A stretch of 64,000 nt of DNA from Flavisolibacter nicotianae. Lineage in GTDB: Bacteria; Bacteroidota; Bacteroidia; Chitinophagales; Chitinophagaceae. Positions within the stretch are counted from its first letter, which is position 1. The number at the start of each line of letters is the position of its first letter. The stretch covers positions 91,562 to 155,561 of the forward strand of contig NZ_RBCI01000010.1 of NCBI RefSeq assembly GCF_003628535.1, given 5' to 3'. Under the pieces are notes generated by a model. It was not told where the DNA came from. It searched no databases and saw only the letters and a list, made by a program, of their open reading frames with translations. The translations under genes were made by a program, and so were the position numbers. This document shows positions 26,208 through 36,084 of this stretch, piece after piece.

Positions 26208-29069
26208 ATGAATCGTGATCTGACAGTAAAGAAAGAAGCCAGGGTTGTTTTGTTGTTTGTACCGGAAGAACTGTTGCAGCGCTTTGCTGTTCTCAGCCTG
26301 CTGCACATCAAAAAAAATGACGGCAAGATTGATTATACCGTTTCAGGCCTCAACAGGCGGGAGGTGCAGCAACATTTTGCGGCAATCCCGGAAGCTGGCC
26401 AGTCGCAGCTTTTACAATTTCAACCCGAAAGCCTGGCGGCGTTGCAAAAAGACGTGGAGGTGCGTTACAAAAAGCAAAAAGCCGGTATTCCCCTGTCCGT
26501 ATTCCTGCCCCAGGCAATGCTTCGTCACCTGCACCAGCAGTTTAAGGAGCTGCTGCCTTTTTTAGCCGGTGTAAAATGCTACCATAAGACCCGCAAGCCG
26601 GGTGGAAAATTTTTCCAGACCCAGCCCTGTACATTTCAGGCGCAAAAGCCCAGGCTGCAATTCGAAGTGGTTAAAACCGGTAACCGTTTTCTTGTGAAGA
26701 ATGTCATTGTTCTGCAGGAAGCCGTTTCCGAGCTTGGTGCATTTAACCGGACCGCTTTTTTCCTGGAGAAAGAAAACGAATACCTGCTTCTCTCGTACAC
26801 GGATTACCAAACGCTGGAATGGCTGGACCGCAACCTGGGCGAAGGCCTGGAACAGGAGGCTTTCGTGGCAAAAATTCTTTCGCGGATTGAAGCGGATTAC
26901 ACGGTGAACCGGAACGGTTTGCTGGAAGAGAAAAAAGTGGACGGCCTTCCGGCCAGCCGGGTGGTTTTTTCAGAACTCAATAACGCCTTCCTCCTCCTGA
27001 CACCGCAGTGGTTGTATGACGGGATTTTGATCGACGGGCCGTGGAGAGAAACGCAGGAAATAACGCTGAAGGGGGAACGCGTCGTGGTGGAGCGCCACCG
27101 CGGAACCGAGAACCAATTGTTTGCGCAGCTATCGTCGTTACATCCCAATTTCGCCAACCAGCATAACGGGTATTTTTATCTCCCGTTTGCAGAAGCACAA
27201 AAAAAGCAGTGGTTCATCAAAACCTATTACCAGTTGCTGGATAGCAATGTGGAGGTGGCAGGCATGGACCTGCTGCGGCACTTCCGCTATTCGCCCCACA
27301 AAGCAGAAACCACCCTCACGGTCGAGAAGGAGCAGGGTAGCCGTGTTCATCTTCGCCTGTCGGTATATTTTGGAAAAGAAGCTGTTCCCTTGTCTGTGCT
27401 GCAAAAAGCCATGCATGCCGGGCAGCGGGCCGTTGTTTTAAAGGATGGCAGTCTTGGCGTGTTAAGCGATGAATGGCTTGAAAACTACGGGACCCTTCTC
27501 AAACACGGAACGGTACGTGAGGGCGGGCTGCAGGTTTCGAAGTTCATCGCATTGCGGGAGCCGGAATCATCCGGCGCAGAAGTCGGATGGGCGCCGCCTG
27601 CCGATGCATCGTGGTGGGAACAATGGCGGCAATGGCAAAACAGCGAAGCCCCATTGTTTACACTTCCATCGACCGTGAATGCAACGTTGCGTCCCTACCA
27701 GCAGAAAGGCTTTGAGTGGCTTGTCTTGCTGGCGAAGCTTGGCGCCGGCGCCTGCCTGGCCGATGACATGGGGCTTGGGAAAACCTTGCAAACCATCTGC
27801 TTTCTTGCCTGGTATAGCGAACAACACCCGGACCTGCAGCACCTGATCGTTTGTCCCACCTCGCTGGTTTACAACTGGCAGAATGAATTGAAGAAATTTG
27901 CGCCGGGACTTCGTGTGGACGTTTGCCATGGGGCCAACCGGCAGGTAAACGGTGAAGCCCAGGTCGTCATAACCAGTTACGGTACGCTGCGGAGCAACAG
28001 TGAGTTGGTGCTTGCGCAGGCATTTGGCATTGTCGTCATTGACGAAAGCCACAACATCAAAAATCCTTCGGCGCAGATCACCCGCATTGTACAGCAGCTC
28101 GAAGGAAAGGTGCGAATTGCGCTGAGCGGCACACCGGTGATCAACAATACATTCGACCTTTATTCGCAGCTCAGTTTTGCCATCCCAGGCCTGCTCGGTT
28201 CACGGGAATTTTTTAAGCGGGAGTATGCCGACGCTATCGACCGCTATGGCGATGAAGCGAAGATCAAGGTGCTTCAGCGGCTCACGGCTCCCTTTATTCT
28301 CCGGCGTACCAAAGAGCAGGTGGCCACCGACCTGCCACCAAAGACAGAAACGGTAATGTGGTGCACCATGGGACCTGCACAGGAAGAGCTTTACCACGAG
28401 ATCAAAGACCAGATCCGCAGCCATTTGTTCCGGGATATCCAAAGCCAGGGGCTTGGCAAGACAAAGTTGGCCGTCTTACAGGGAATGCTAAAGCTGCGGC
28501 AAATCTGCAACGACCCGCGGCTGCTTTCGCAGGAAGAACATGGCGGCCGGTTAGAGTCCGCGAAAACAGAGAACTTGCTCAGTGAGATACAACGCCTGCT
28601 TGGAAATCACAAAGTCCTGGTATTCTCACAGTTCAGCAGCATGCTGCAACTGCTGGCCGGTGAATGCGACAAAAAAGGCATGGCGTATTTCCTGCTCGAC
28701 GGCCGCACACCGGCAGAAAAAAGAGCGCAAATGGTGCAGGATTTCCAGGAAAACAAAGAAGCGCCACAGCTATTTCTCATTAGCCTGAAGGCCGGCAACG
28801 CGGGGTTAACGCTGACCGCTGCCGACTATGTCTTCCTGTTTGATCCCTGGTGGAATACGGCTGTTGAGCAACAGGCGATCGACCGGACACACCGCATCGG
28901 TCAAACACGAAATGTATTCTCCTACAAACTGGTTTGCAGAAACACGATCGAAGAAAAAATTCTTGAATTGCAGCAACGCAAAAAGCAACTGGCGGAAGAG
29001 TTGATCACCGCGGAAGAAGATTTTGTCAAAAACCTCGATGAAGAGGAGATAGCCTACCTGTTTGCGTAG
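26208..29069 (+). CDS. SNF2-family DNA helicase/translocase
   Basis: 953 aa. The N-terminal ~480 residues are a poorly conserved extension of the bacterial SNF2 type. The ATPase core has Walker A in DDMGLGKT (~519-526), the DESH box (~612-615), SGTPVINN (motif III) and, in the second RecA lobe, SLKAGNAGLTLT and QAIDRTHRIGQT (motifs V and VI). Such proteins move along double-stranded DNA to remodel protein-DNA complexes, often RNA polymerase, as RapA/HepA do. It is probably monocistronic with its own promoter box. I see no nuclease or methylase neighbour that would suggest a defence system. Confidence 0.93.
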   Translation: MNRDLTVKKEARVVLLFVPEELLQRFAVLSLLHIKKNDGKIDYTVSGLNRREVQQHFAAIPEAGQSQLLQFQPESLAALQKDVEVRYKKQKAGIPLSVFLPQAMLRHLHQQFKELLPFLAGVKCYHKTRKPGGKFFQTQPCTFQAQKPRLQFEVVKTGNRFLVKNVIVLQEAVSELGAFNRTAFFLEKENEYLLLSYTDYQTLEWLDRNLGEGLEQEAFVAKILSRIEADYTVNRNGLLEEKKVDGLPASRVVFSELNNAFLLLTPQWLYDGILIDGPWRETQEITLKGERVVVERHRGTENQLFAQLSSLHPNFANQHNGYFYLPFAEAQKKQWFIKTYYQLLDSNVEVAGMDLLRHFRYSPHKAETTLTVEKEQGSRVHLRLSVYFGKEAVPLSVLQKAMHAGQRAVVLKDGSLGVLSDEWLENYGTLLKHGTVREGGLQVSKFIALREPESSGAEVGWAPPADASWWEQWRQWQNSEAPLFTLPSTVNATLRPYQQKGFEWLVLLAKLGAGACLADDMGLGKTLQTICFLAWYSEQHPDLQHLIVCPTSLVYNWQNELKKFAPGLRVDVCHGANRQVNGEAQVVITSYGTLRSNSELVLAQAFGIVVIDESHNIKNPSAQITRIVQQLEGKVRIALSGTPVINNTFDLYSQLSFAIPGLLGSREFFKREYADAIDRYGDEAKIKVLQRLTAPFILRRTKEQVATDLPPKTETVMWCTMGPAQEELYHEIKDQIRSHLFRDIQSQGLGKTKLAVLQGMLKLRQICNDPRLLSQEEHGGRLESAKTENLLSEIQRLLGNHKVLVFSQFSSMLQLLAGECDKKGMAYFLLDGRTPAEKRAQMVQDFQENKEAPQLFLISLKAGNAGLTLTAADYVFLFDPWWNTAVEQQAIDRTHRIGQTRNVFSYKLVCRNTIEEKILELQQRKKQLAEELITAEEDFVKNLDEEEIAYLFA

Positions 29070-29817
29070 ACCCGGCTTATCCGCTCCGGATCGCAGAAAA
29101 ATTTCGGCGAATGAACCCGGCTCCCAATACTTTTCTTCCCATTTAATTTAGTCGTTTGACAAACCGGAAACAGGTCGGTCTCGCCGGCCTTTTTTACCTG
29201 CATCACTTCATTCAGCAGTTCATGAATAAAACATTTTTTCTGCAAGCAGTATTCTTTTGCTGAATGAAAATTGCGTATCGTTTTCGGTGTAAAAATTTGG
29301 TTTTTCATATGAACATTCTTATTTTGTTGCCTTATTAACTGCTTTACTCTTATATCCTTCCGAAACTCCATTCGCGTTGCATTTTGTCTCCTATTTTAAC
29401 CAAAACAGATCAAGGCCCTACTTAAACTGCAATCAGATTTTATTATTGACATCTGCAGAAGTGCATCTGCATGAATTGGTTTCTGGTGATTAACCCGTAT
29501 GCCCATGACCTTTCATCACTTGCATTAATATGCATGTTTATAATGAATATCCAGCCGTCCATCCTTGTTAGTCTTCTATGCTCAGTTACCGGTCTGTTCA
29601 CTGATGGGACAGGTGTATGTGACTGAGGAGGCCGAAGGCTTTTCCTTTCCTCAACCGTTTTCCATTTTAATTGCCTTTTTTTTCTGCAACGTTGAAGCCA
29701 TTGCTTCTGGAACGATGTGTGCCTGCCGTCAGAAACGTTGCAAAACCGGATCTGTGCCGTTTGATGTACTCCGTGCATTGCTGACCGGCAGTGCAGAAAG
29801 CAGCGATAAACCGTAAC
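29070..29817. promoter_or_regulatory. Long AT-rich leader upstream of the polysaccharide locus
   Basis: About 750 bases with no convincing gene between the helicase and the first export gene. A cluster of four TGCAT words sits at 29462-29535. The region probably holds the promoter and leader of the large polysaccharide operon, but I found no exact TAnnTTTG box, and short reading frames on either strand show no family features. Confidence 0.4.
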
Positions 29818-30597
29818 ATGCAAATAAACCTCTCGCTCTTGAAAACACTTGTGTTTGCCCTTTTTGCCTTCGCCGTTGCCATTGCGGCGAGTTCGTGTAC
29901 GTCATCAAAAAAGATAAACTACTTCACCGATCTGCCCGACTCCGCGCTCATCCATCTTCCGCCTTTGGCTCCTGAAGGCCGGGTGATTGAAAATGGCGAC
30001 CTTTTGGAGATCGGTATTTCTGCCAGGTCAAGTGAGGCCGCTGGTTTTTTCAACAAAGTGCAGGGTAGTGCCAGCAGTCCGACAGCCGGTACATACCTTG
30101 TTGACGACAGCGGAAATCTTGAATTCCCAATCCTGGGCAAAGTCAGGGCAACCGGCAGTACCGCCGACCAGTTAAAGGAAAACCTGAAAAAGCTCGTAAC
30201 TCCTTACTTGAAAGAACCCATGATCGAGGTTCGTTACAATACATTCAAAGTGACCATCCTGGGCGAGGTGCGGAGCCCGGGCACACACACGCTTTCCATG
30301 CAGCGAACAACCTTGTTTGAGGCGCTGGGTTCTGCCGGTGACCTTCCGAATTCGGCCAAAAAATACGATGTGCTTTTGTACCGCGACTACAACGGGCAGC
30401 GAACAATCCGCAGGATTGATTTGCGGACAAAAGACGTTCTGACAAACAAGGACGTGTTCTATGTCAAGCACAACGATGTCTTTTACATACAGGCCAGACC
30501 AAGTGCCCTTGCCAAAGAGAATTTTGGTTACGTCGCTTCTATTTTTTCCATTGTCGTCGGTGTGCTCAGCATCGCCGTTACATTATTTCGAAACTGA
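29818..30597 (+). CDS. Wza-like polysaccharide export lipoprotein
   Basis: 259 aa from the ATG at 29818; the signal ends at a lipobox (AASSC). A polysaccharide-export (Poly_export) domain at ~45-150 contains VIENGDLLEI and GTYLVDDSGNLEFPILG, followed by a SLBB domain (TILGEVRSPGTHTL). A C-terminal hydrophobic helix (~238-258) could span the membrane. It forms the periplasmic/outer-membrane channel for exopolysaccharide, working with the Wzc-like protein whose gene starts 14 bases later. Confidence 0.92.
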   Translation: MQINLSLLKTLVFALFAFAVAIAASSCTSSKKINYFTDLPDSALIHLPPLAPEGRVIENGDLLEIGISARSSEAAGFFNKVQGSASSPTAGTYLVDDSGNLEFPILGKVRATGSTADQLKENLKKLVTPYLKEPMIEVRYNTFKVTILGEVRSPGTHTLSMQRTTLFEALGSAGDLPNSAKKYDVLLYRDYNGQRTIRRIDLRTKDVLTNKDVFYVKHNDVFYIQARPSALAKENFGYVASIFSIVVGVLSIAVTLFRN

Positions 30598-30611
30598 CAA
30601 ATACAACCTTC

Positions 30612-32978
30612 ATGGATTACAAACTCCTGGAAGAGGAAGAAGAAAGCAAAGGCTTTGATATCAAACGATATTTTGTAAAGCTGGGGAAGAATTCTATCTG
30701 GCTGATCATGAGTGTCGGCCTTCTTCTTGGCCTCGCCTACCTCTACCTGCGCTATACAATGCCGCTGTACCAGGTTTCGACCTATATACAATTAAAGGAG
30801 CCCTCCGATAACATTGCCATGATTGGCGGCTCGCCGTTTGCCTCGCCGGGGACCGGCCAGATGCTTAGCAGCAGCCTCTCCGATCCGGGGAACGAGATCT
30901 TTAAACTCCAGTCCAGCACGCTGGTGGGGAAAGTCGTTGATTCGCTTTGCCTGTATGTGGCGGCAGAGAAAAAAGGAAATGTACGGAACCAGGCAATCGG
31001 CATGGATGTATTGCCGGTGGAACTGCGTCTCGGGCGGGCCGATGCCGAGGCAAAAAAAGCCTTGTACATTCTTGCATTGTCCAACGAAAGCTATAGAATA
31101 AAAGATGGGAAAAACGAGTTGACCGGCCGGTATGAGGAACCTCTCATCATCAATGGCGACACACTTACGCTTCTGCGTAAAATGCCGTCTTCGGCCATCG
31201 GCGGAACATATGTGCTTCACCTGTACGATCGTTCAGGCACTATCGAACGGTATCGTTCACGGCTAAAGGTGGCCCCCGCTTCCAAAACGGCCGTGGGTAT
31301 GCTTGAAGTTGCGGTAAAAGACGAATTGCCCTCACGTGCCAAACAGTTCATTGACGTGTTGATCCATTGTTACGACAAGGACAATACGGATTTCAGCAAC
31401 CAGGCACTCCGGAAGGAAATGGACTTTCTTAATGACCGGCTCATCACCGTTCGGGCCGAACTGGAACAGCAGGAAAACACCGTCAAAAATTTCAAAGTCC
31501 AGAACAAGGTGACGGAAGTGTCGGCCAAGGCCAACCAGCTTTTGGGCAGCCTGTCGGTGATCGACTCGAAGCGGAATGACAATGAGCTGAAAAAAAGTTA
31601 TTTGAACCTGGTGGAAGCCAATATGCGGGATATGAACGGCCGCGATCTGACACTTGCCAATGTGGGCGGTACGGAAGATCCACTCATTGCAGGACGAATT
31701 GAAAAGTACAATCAACTGATTGCCGAGAAAAAGAAAATCCAGGAAAATGGCGCTCCGCAGGATCCCAGGCTATCGGCCATCAATGCACAGATCGAAGATG
31801 CCCGGATGAACATTTCCCAAGCCATCAAAAATGCCCGCCGGGAAGTTAACGCCAGCGACCAGTTCCTGGCTTCGCAGGAAGCCCTGACAACCGGACGGTT
31901 TGTTGAGATGCCGGAAAAAGAAAAAGATTATGTACAGGTGAACCGGGTACTCAATATTAAACAGTCATTATACAATTTCCTGCTCCAGCGCAAAGAAGAC
32001 AAAAACATTCAATTGGCTTCCAAAGAAATCGCCGAGTCGCGGATCGTCGACACAACGATCAACAATGCGCAGACGCCGCAGCCTTTCATCATCTACATCG
32101 CAGCACTGGTTATCGGTCTTGTAGTTCCTGCATCGGTGGTGCTTATTCGCCTGCTGCTAAACAAAAAAATCGAGACCCGTAAAGACGTTGAACTGCTAAC
32201 TTCCCTGCCCATCGCCGGGGAGATTGGCAAAACAAAACGCGGCAATGAAATCGTTATCTCGGCGTCGGCGGCAACGTCGGAGGCCGAGCAGTTCCGCACC
32301 CTGCGCACCAACATATCTTATCTTTTACATGGTCCCGCACCGAAGGTGCTTTTGGTGACCTCCTCAGTCAGCGAAGAAGGGAAAAGCTTTGTGAGCCTGA
32401 ACCTTGCCACGGGTCTTTCCATCAGCAACAAGCGGGTGGTTCTCCTGGACATGGACCTGCGTGACCCGGGCTTATCGCGAAAGCTGGGGCTGGAACAAAC
32501 AAAGGGCATGACCAATTTCCTGACCGGAGAGAGTGATATGCAGTCGGTCATTCAGCCCCTGTCGCACGCCGAGAACCTGTTCTTCATCAGTGCCGGAACG
32601 CCCTTGCAGCCCAATACAGGCGAGCTGATTTTGAATGAACGGATGGATGACCTGTTTACTTATTTGAAGCAATTGTTCGATATCGTTGTGATTGATACGC
32701 CCCCGGTCGCACCCGTGTCGGATGCACTGACACTGGGTAAACTTGCCGACATGTCATTTTTTGTTATCCGGCACAATTTCACGCAACGCTCTGCACTGAA
32801 ATTGATCAATAAACTCCATGCAGAGCACAAGCTTCCCTCGATCAACCTGGTCGTCAATGGCATCGAGAACAAAAAGGAATACAATTACGGCAACGATTTC
32901 AGTTATGGTTATGGCTATCCGAAAGAGCCCAAAAAGGTCAGGAAAATCGCTGGTGTCAATAAAGAAAGAGTTGTCTGA
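30612..32978 (+). CDS. Wzc-like chain-length regulator and tyrosine kinase
   Basis: 788 aa. Two membrane helices (~28-48 and ~490-515) flank a large periplasmic Wzz/GNVR domain with coiled coil. The cytoplasmic BY-kinase domain has a Walker A-type SEEGKSF (~587-593), Walker A' VVLLDMDLRDPG (~609-620) and Walker B DIVVIDTPPV (~691-700). A C-terminal cluster, YNYGNDFSYGYGY (~757-769), supplies autophosphorylation tyrosines. Cycles of phosphorylation control polymerisation and export through Wza. No separate Wzb-type phosphatase gene was seen; the HAD protein at 54044 is not of that family. Confidence 0.93.
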   Translation: MDYKLLEEEEESKGFDIKRYFVKLGKNSIWLIMSVGLLLGLAYLYLRYTMPLYQVSTYIQLKEPSDNIAMIGGSPFASPGTGQMLSSSLSDPGNEIFKLQSSTLVGKVVDSLCLYVAAEKKGNVRNQAIGMDVLPVELRLGRADAEAKKALYILALSNESYRIKDGKNELTGRYEEPLIINGDTLTLLRKMPSSAIGGTYVLHLYDRSGTIERYRSRLKVAPASKTAVGMLEVAVKDELPSRAKQFIDVLIHCYDKDNTDFSNQALRKEMDFLNDRLITVRAELEQQENTVKNFKVQNKVTEVSAKANQLLGSLSVIDSKRNDNELKKSYLNLVEANMRDMNGRDLTLANVGGTEDPLIAGRIEKYNQLIAEKKKIQENGAPQDPRLSAINAQIEDARMNISQAIKNARREVNASDQFLASQEALTTGRFVEMPEKEKDYVQVNRVLNIKQSLYNFLLQRKEDKNIQLASKEIAESRIVDTTINNAQTPQPFIIYIAALVIGLVVPASVVLIRLLLNKKIETRKDVELLTSLPIAGEIGKTKRGNEIVISASAATSEAEQFRTLRTNISYLLHGPAPKVLLVTSSVSEEGKSFVSLNLATGLSISNKRVVLLDMDLRDPGLSRKLGLEQTKGMTNFLTGESDMQSVIQPLSHAENLFFISAGTPLQPNTGELILNERMDDLFTYLKQLFDIVVIDTPPVAPVSDALTLGKLADMSFFVIRHNFTQRSALKLINKLHAEHKLPSINLVVNGIENKKEYNYGNDFSYGYGYPKEPKKVRKIAGVNKERVV

Positions 32979-33146
32979 TTCTGACAACCTGCTATGGCTG
33001 CAAATCCACGTTGTTTTCCCGTTCTTCAATCAAAGGCTGCGCAAGCAGAAGTGGTAGGTCGTGCCATCCAATTTTTTAAACATTTATTCATCGGATCTGT
33101 ACTGGAGACGTAAAACCGGTTTGGAAAATTTTGTAAGACAGGCAAA

Positions 33147-34943
33147 ATGAAACTCTCTTTTCGTAACAATTTCATCGGCTATTTTTCTTTCTATCACCGG
33201 TTGGTGGGAAACGGCATTTTTATCTACCTGGGGCTGAGTATCCTGATCAGTGTCATGGATGGTTTGGGACTTGCCATGTTCATCCCCTTGCTGGAATTTG
33301 TCAGTGATGAACACAAACAGGTCGATGGTGGAAAATCGTTGGGCCAGTTTCAGTTTATCATCAAGTTTATTCGCGGCCTGGGTTTCGATCTGAACATCAC
33401 CGCCGTGCTGGCCGTTATCGCCGCGCTGTTTTTTTTGAAAGGCCTGTTGAAGTTTCTGCAATTAACCTATTACGCCGGCATGCGGCAAAGAGTTATCAAC
33501 CGTATCCGTTACCAGTTGATCGATGATTTACAGGGCCTCAGTTACAGCGCCTTTTTACGGATGGATGCCGGCCGGATCCAAAATACGTTCACGCTGGAAG
33601 TGTCCCGCCTGTTCCTCGCCATGACATCTTACTTCAATGCGGCGCAGTATTTCTTTATGCTGTCTACCTATATCGTGCTGGCATTTCTGGCCAATTACCA
33701 GTTTGCGCTGCTTGTTTTTTTGGGTTCAGCACTCTTCAGCACCATCTATAAGCGGATATACCGGCGCACCAAAAATGCGTCGATCGAATTGTCGAAGAAA
33801 GGTACAGAGGTCGTTGGCTTTCTCATCCAGGCCGTGCATTCTTTCAAATACCTGAAAGCAACCAACACGTTTTCAAAATATGCGGATAAGCTTAAAAACG
33901 TGCTTGATCATTACGAGGGCTTAAACCGGAAGATGGGCAACATGAAAGCGATCGTATTAAGCATTAAAGAGCCCATTACCATCACCATTGTAAGCCTGGT
34001 GATTCTTCTCCAGATCAACTGGATGGGAACCGGGCTGAATACGATTTTATTGAGCCTGCTGCTTTTTTACCGGGCGCTGAGTTTTTTGGTGCAGGTCCAA
34101 AACGACTGGCAGGCATTCATTGAAAACATTGGCGGTATGCATGCCGTGTCGCGGGATGCGTTGCAGATGGCCGCCGAACAGGAAGTGCCGGCCGGCCGGC
34201 CATTCACGGGCATTCACCAACAGTTGCTCTTACAAAATGTAAGTCTCAACTACAATAAAGTAAAAGCGTTGGATGGGATCAACATTGAAATACCCTCCAA
34301 ACAAACCATTGCGCTTATCGGTGAAAGCGGGTCGGGTAAAACGTCGATTGCCAATGTCATCGCGGGCCTGTTTGTACCATCCGAGGGTAAAGTATTGGTC
34401 GATGACGTGCCCCTGACCAAATTCGACCTGGGCAGCTACCGGCAAAAAATCGGCTACATCTCCCAGGAGTCGGTTGTTTTTAACGACAGCATTTATAACA
34501 ACATCACCTTTTGGGCCGAACCCACGAAAGAAAACCGGGAACGATTTTACAAGGCGGTGGAAATGGCTTCGCTGCAGGAGTTCATCGATGCGCTTCCGGA
34601 AAAAGAATTTACACGGGTTGGCGACAATGGCATCCTCATCTCCGGCGGGCAAAAACAGCGAATTTCTATTGCACGGGAATTGTTCAAAAATTGCGAGTTA
34701 CTGATCCTGGATGAAGCTACGTCTGCCCTTGATTCGGAAACGGAAAAAGTCATCCAGCAAAATATCAACCAGTTGCACGGCACGTATACCATGGTATTGA
34801 TTGCCCACCGGTTGTCTACTATCAAAAGCGCCGACATCATTTACCTGATCGATGAAGGGAAAATCCTGGCTTCCGGAACTTTCGACGAGATGATCAGCAA
34901 ATCTTCCCGGTTCCGGAAAATGGTCTCCTTACAGGCGGTTTAA
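33147..34943 (+). CDS. ABC half-transporter, probable lipid-linked glycan flippase
   Basis: 598 aa. The N-terminal ~330 residues hold about six membrane helices of the exporter type. The nucleotide-binding domain has Walker A GESGSGKT (~392-399), Q-loop SQES, signature ISGGQ (~498) and Walker B LLILDEATSALD (~518-529). Overall it resembles MsbA/PglK exporters that dimerise and flip lipid-linked glycans. No Wzx-type flippase is present anywhere in this locus, so this protein probably flips the undecaprenyl-linked repeat unit to the periplasm. Lipid A or peptide export remains possible. Confidence 0.88.
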   Translation: MKLSFRNNFIGYFSFYHRLVGNGIFIYLGLSILISVMDGLGLAMFIPLLEFVSDEHKQVDGGKSLGQFQFIIKFIRGLGFDLNITAVLAVIAALFFLKGLLKFLQLTYYAGMRQRVINRIRYQLIDDLQGLSYSAFLRMDAGRIQNTFTLEVSRLFLAMTSYFNAAQYFFMLSTYIVLAFLANYQFALLVFLGSALFSTIYKRIYRRTKNASIELSKKGTEVVGFLIQAVHSFKYLKATNTFSKYADKLKNVLDHYEGLNRKMGNMKAIVLSIKEPITITIVSLVILLQINWMGTGLNTILLSLLLFYRALSFLVQVQNDWQAFIENIGGMHAVSRDALQMAAEQEVPAGRPFTGIHQQLLLQNVSLNYNKVKALDGINIEIPSKQTIALIGESGSGKTSIANVIAGLFVPSEGKVLVDDVPLTKFDLGSYRQKIGYISQESVVFNDSIYNNITFWAEPTKENRERFYKAVEMASLQEFIDALPEKEFTRVGDNGILISGGQKQRISIARELFKNCELLILDEATSALDSETEKVIQQNINQLHGTYTMVLIAHRLSTIKSADIIYLIDEGKILASGTFDEMISKSSRFRKMVSLQAV

Positions 34944-35003
34944 TTCGTTTCAGCGCATCGCCGTTTTTATCGTTTGCCTGCTTCCAAAAGAAATCAACTG
35001 CAT

Positions 35004-36083
35004 ATGATCCCCGTCACCAAACCTTTTCTTCCGCCGATTGAAGAATACCAGCCGTATGTAAAAGACATCTGGGACCGCCAGTGGCTTACCAACAATGGCC
35101 CACTCGTGAATGAACTGGAGTTAAGGCTTAAGCAGTACCTTGACCTGCCCCATATTTTGTACCTCTCGAGCGGAACGATTGCGTTGCAAATCGCAATCAG
35201 GGCACTGGATCTTCATGGTGAGATCATCACCACGCCGTTTTCGTTTATTGCCACCACCAGCAGCATTCTATGGGAAGGGTGCAAACCTGTCTTTGTGGAT
35301 ATCTGTCCCGAAACGCTCAACATCGATGTTTCGAAGATTGAGGATGCCATCACACCCCACACATCGGCGATCCTGGCAACGCATGTCTATGGCAATCCCT
35401 GCGATATCGATGCCATTGATGCCTTAGCGCAAAAGCACAATCTGAAAGTCATTTATGATGCCGCACATTGTTTTGGCACCAAATACAAAGGCAAATCAGT
35501 ATACGGTTATGGCGATATCAGCGTTGCCAGTTTTCATGCTACCAAGTTGTATCATACGATCGAAGGCGGAGCTGTCTTTACTTCCTGTCCAGAGTTGTTG
35601 AAGAAGATGGCTTTCATGCGCAATTTCGGTTTCAATGGCCCGGAGGAGTTTGCCTGTCTCGGTATCAACGGGAAAAACTGCGAGCTGCATGCGGCGATGG
35701 GACTGGTAAATTTGAAATATGCCGATGCCATCCTGGAAAAACGCAGGGAGCTTTTCGCGTATTACACCGAAATGTTGAAAGGGCTTGACATGAAGCAGCA
35801 GGTGATTCAAAAAAATACCCAATACAATCATGCCTATTATCCCATTATACTTCCTTCGGAGGACTTGCTGGTGCGAATGGTAGAGATGCTGAATGCGCAC
35901 TGGATTTTTCCGAGGCGGTATTTTTATCCGTCGCTGCACACCCTGTCGTTTGTCGACAGGTGCGAATGCGAGAATTGCCTGGATATTTCAAAACGCGTTT
36001 TGTGCCTTCCCCTGCACAACGACCTGTCGAAAGAAGAACTGCACCTGGTTATCCGCATCATGTTAAGAGTTCAAAATTATTAG
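35004..36083 (+). CDS. DegT/DnrJ/EryC1-family sugar aminotransferase
   Basis: 359 aa from the ATG at 35004. Fold-type I PLP enzyme of the sugar-aminotransferase group: SSGTIALQIAIRAL binds the phosphate, YDAAHCFG holds Asp152 that contacts the pyridine ring, and SFHATKLYHTIEGG holds the Schiff-base Lys181. It transfers an amino group from glutamate to a keto sugar nucleotide, probably the 4-keto product of the dehydratase at 56092. It is followed one base later by the first WbqC-family gene, opening the first PLP/WbqC/GNAT set. Confidence 0.93.
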   Translation: MIPVTKPFLPPIEEYQPYVKDIWDRQWLTNNGPLVNELELRLKQYLDLPHILYLSSGTIALQIAIRALDLHGEIITTPFSFIATTSSILWEGCKPVFVDICPETLNIDVSKIEDAITPHTSAILATHVYGNPCDIDAIDALAQKHNLKVIYDAAHCFGTKYKGKSVYGYGDISVASFHATKLYHTIEGGAVFTSCPELLKKMAFMRNFGFNGPEEFACLGINGKNCELHAAMGLVNLKYADAILEKRRELFAYYTEMLKGLDMKQQVIQKNTQYNHAYYPIILPSEDLLVRMVEMLNAHWIFPRRYFYPSLHTLSFVDRCECENCLDISKRVLCLPLHNDLSKEELHLVIRIMLRVQNY

Positions 36084-36084
36084 G

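Noticed and set aside
26208..29069. SNF2 helicase as part of a defence island
   Set aside because: No nuclease, methyltransferase or other defence partner flanks it; its neighbours are metabolic and polysaccharide genes.
29054..29308. Minus-strand frame of ~84 codons overlapping the helicase gene end
   Set aside because: It has a plausible ATG but no recognisable family, no promoter box and a convergent overlap with the helicase gene. It could be real, but support is too thin.
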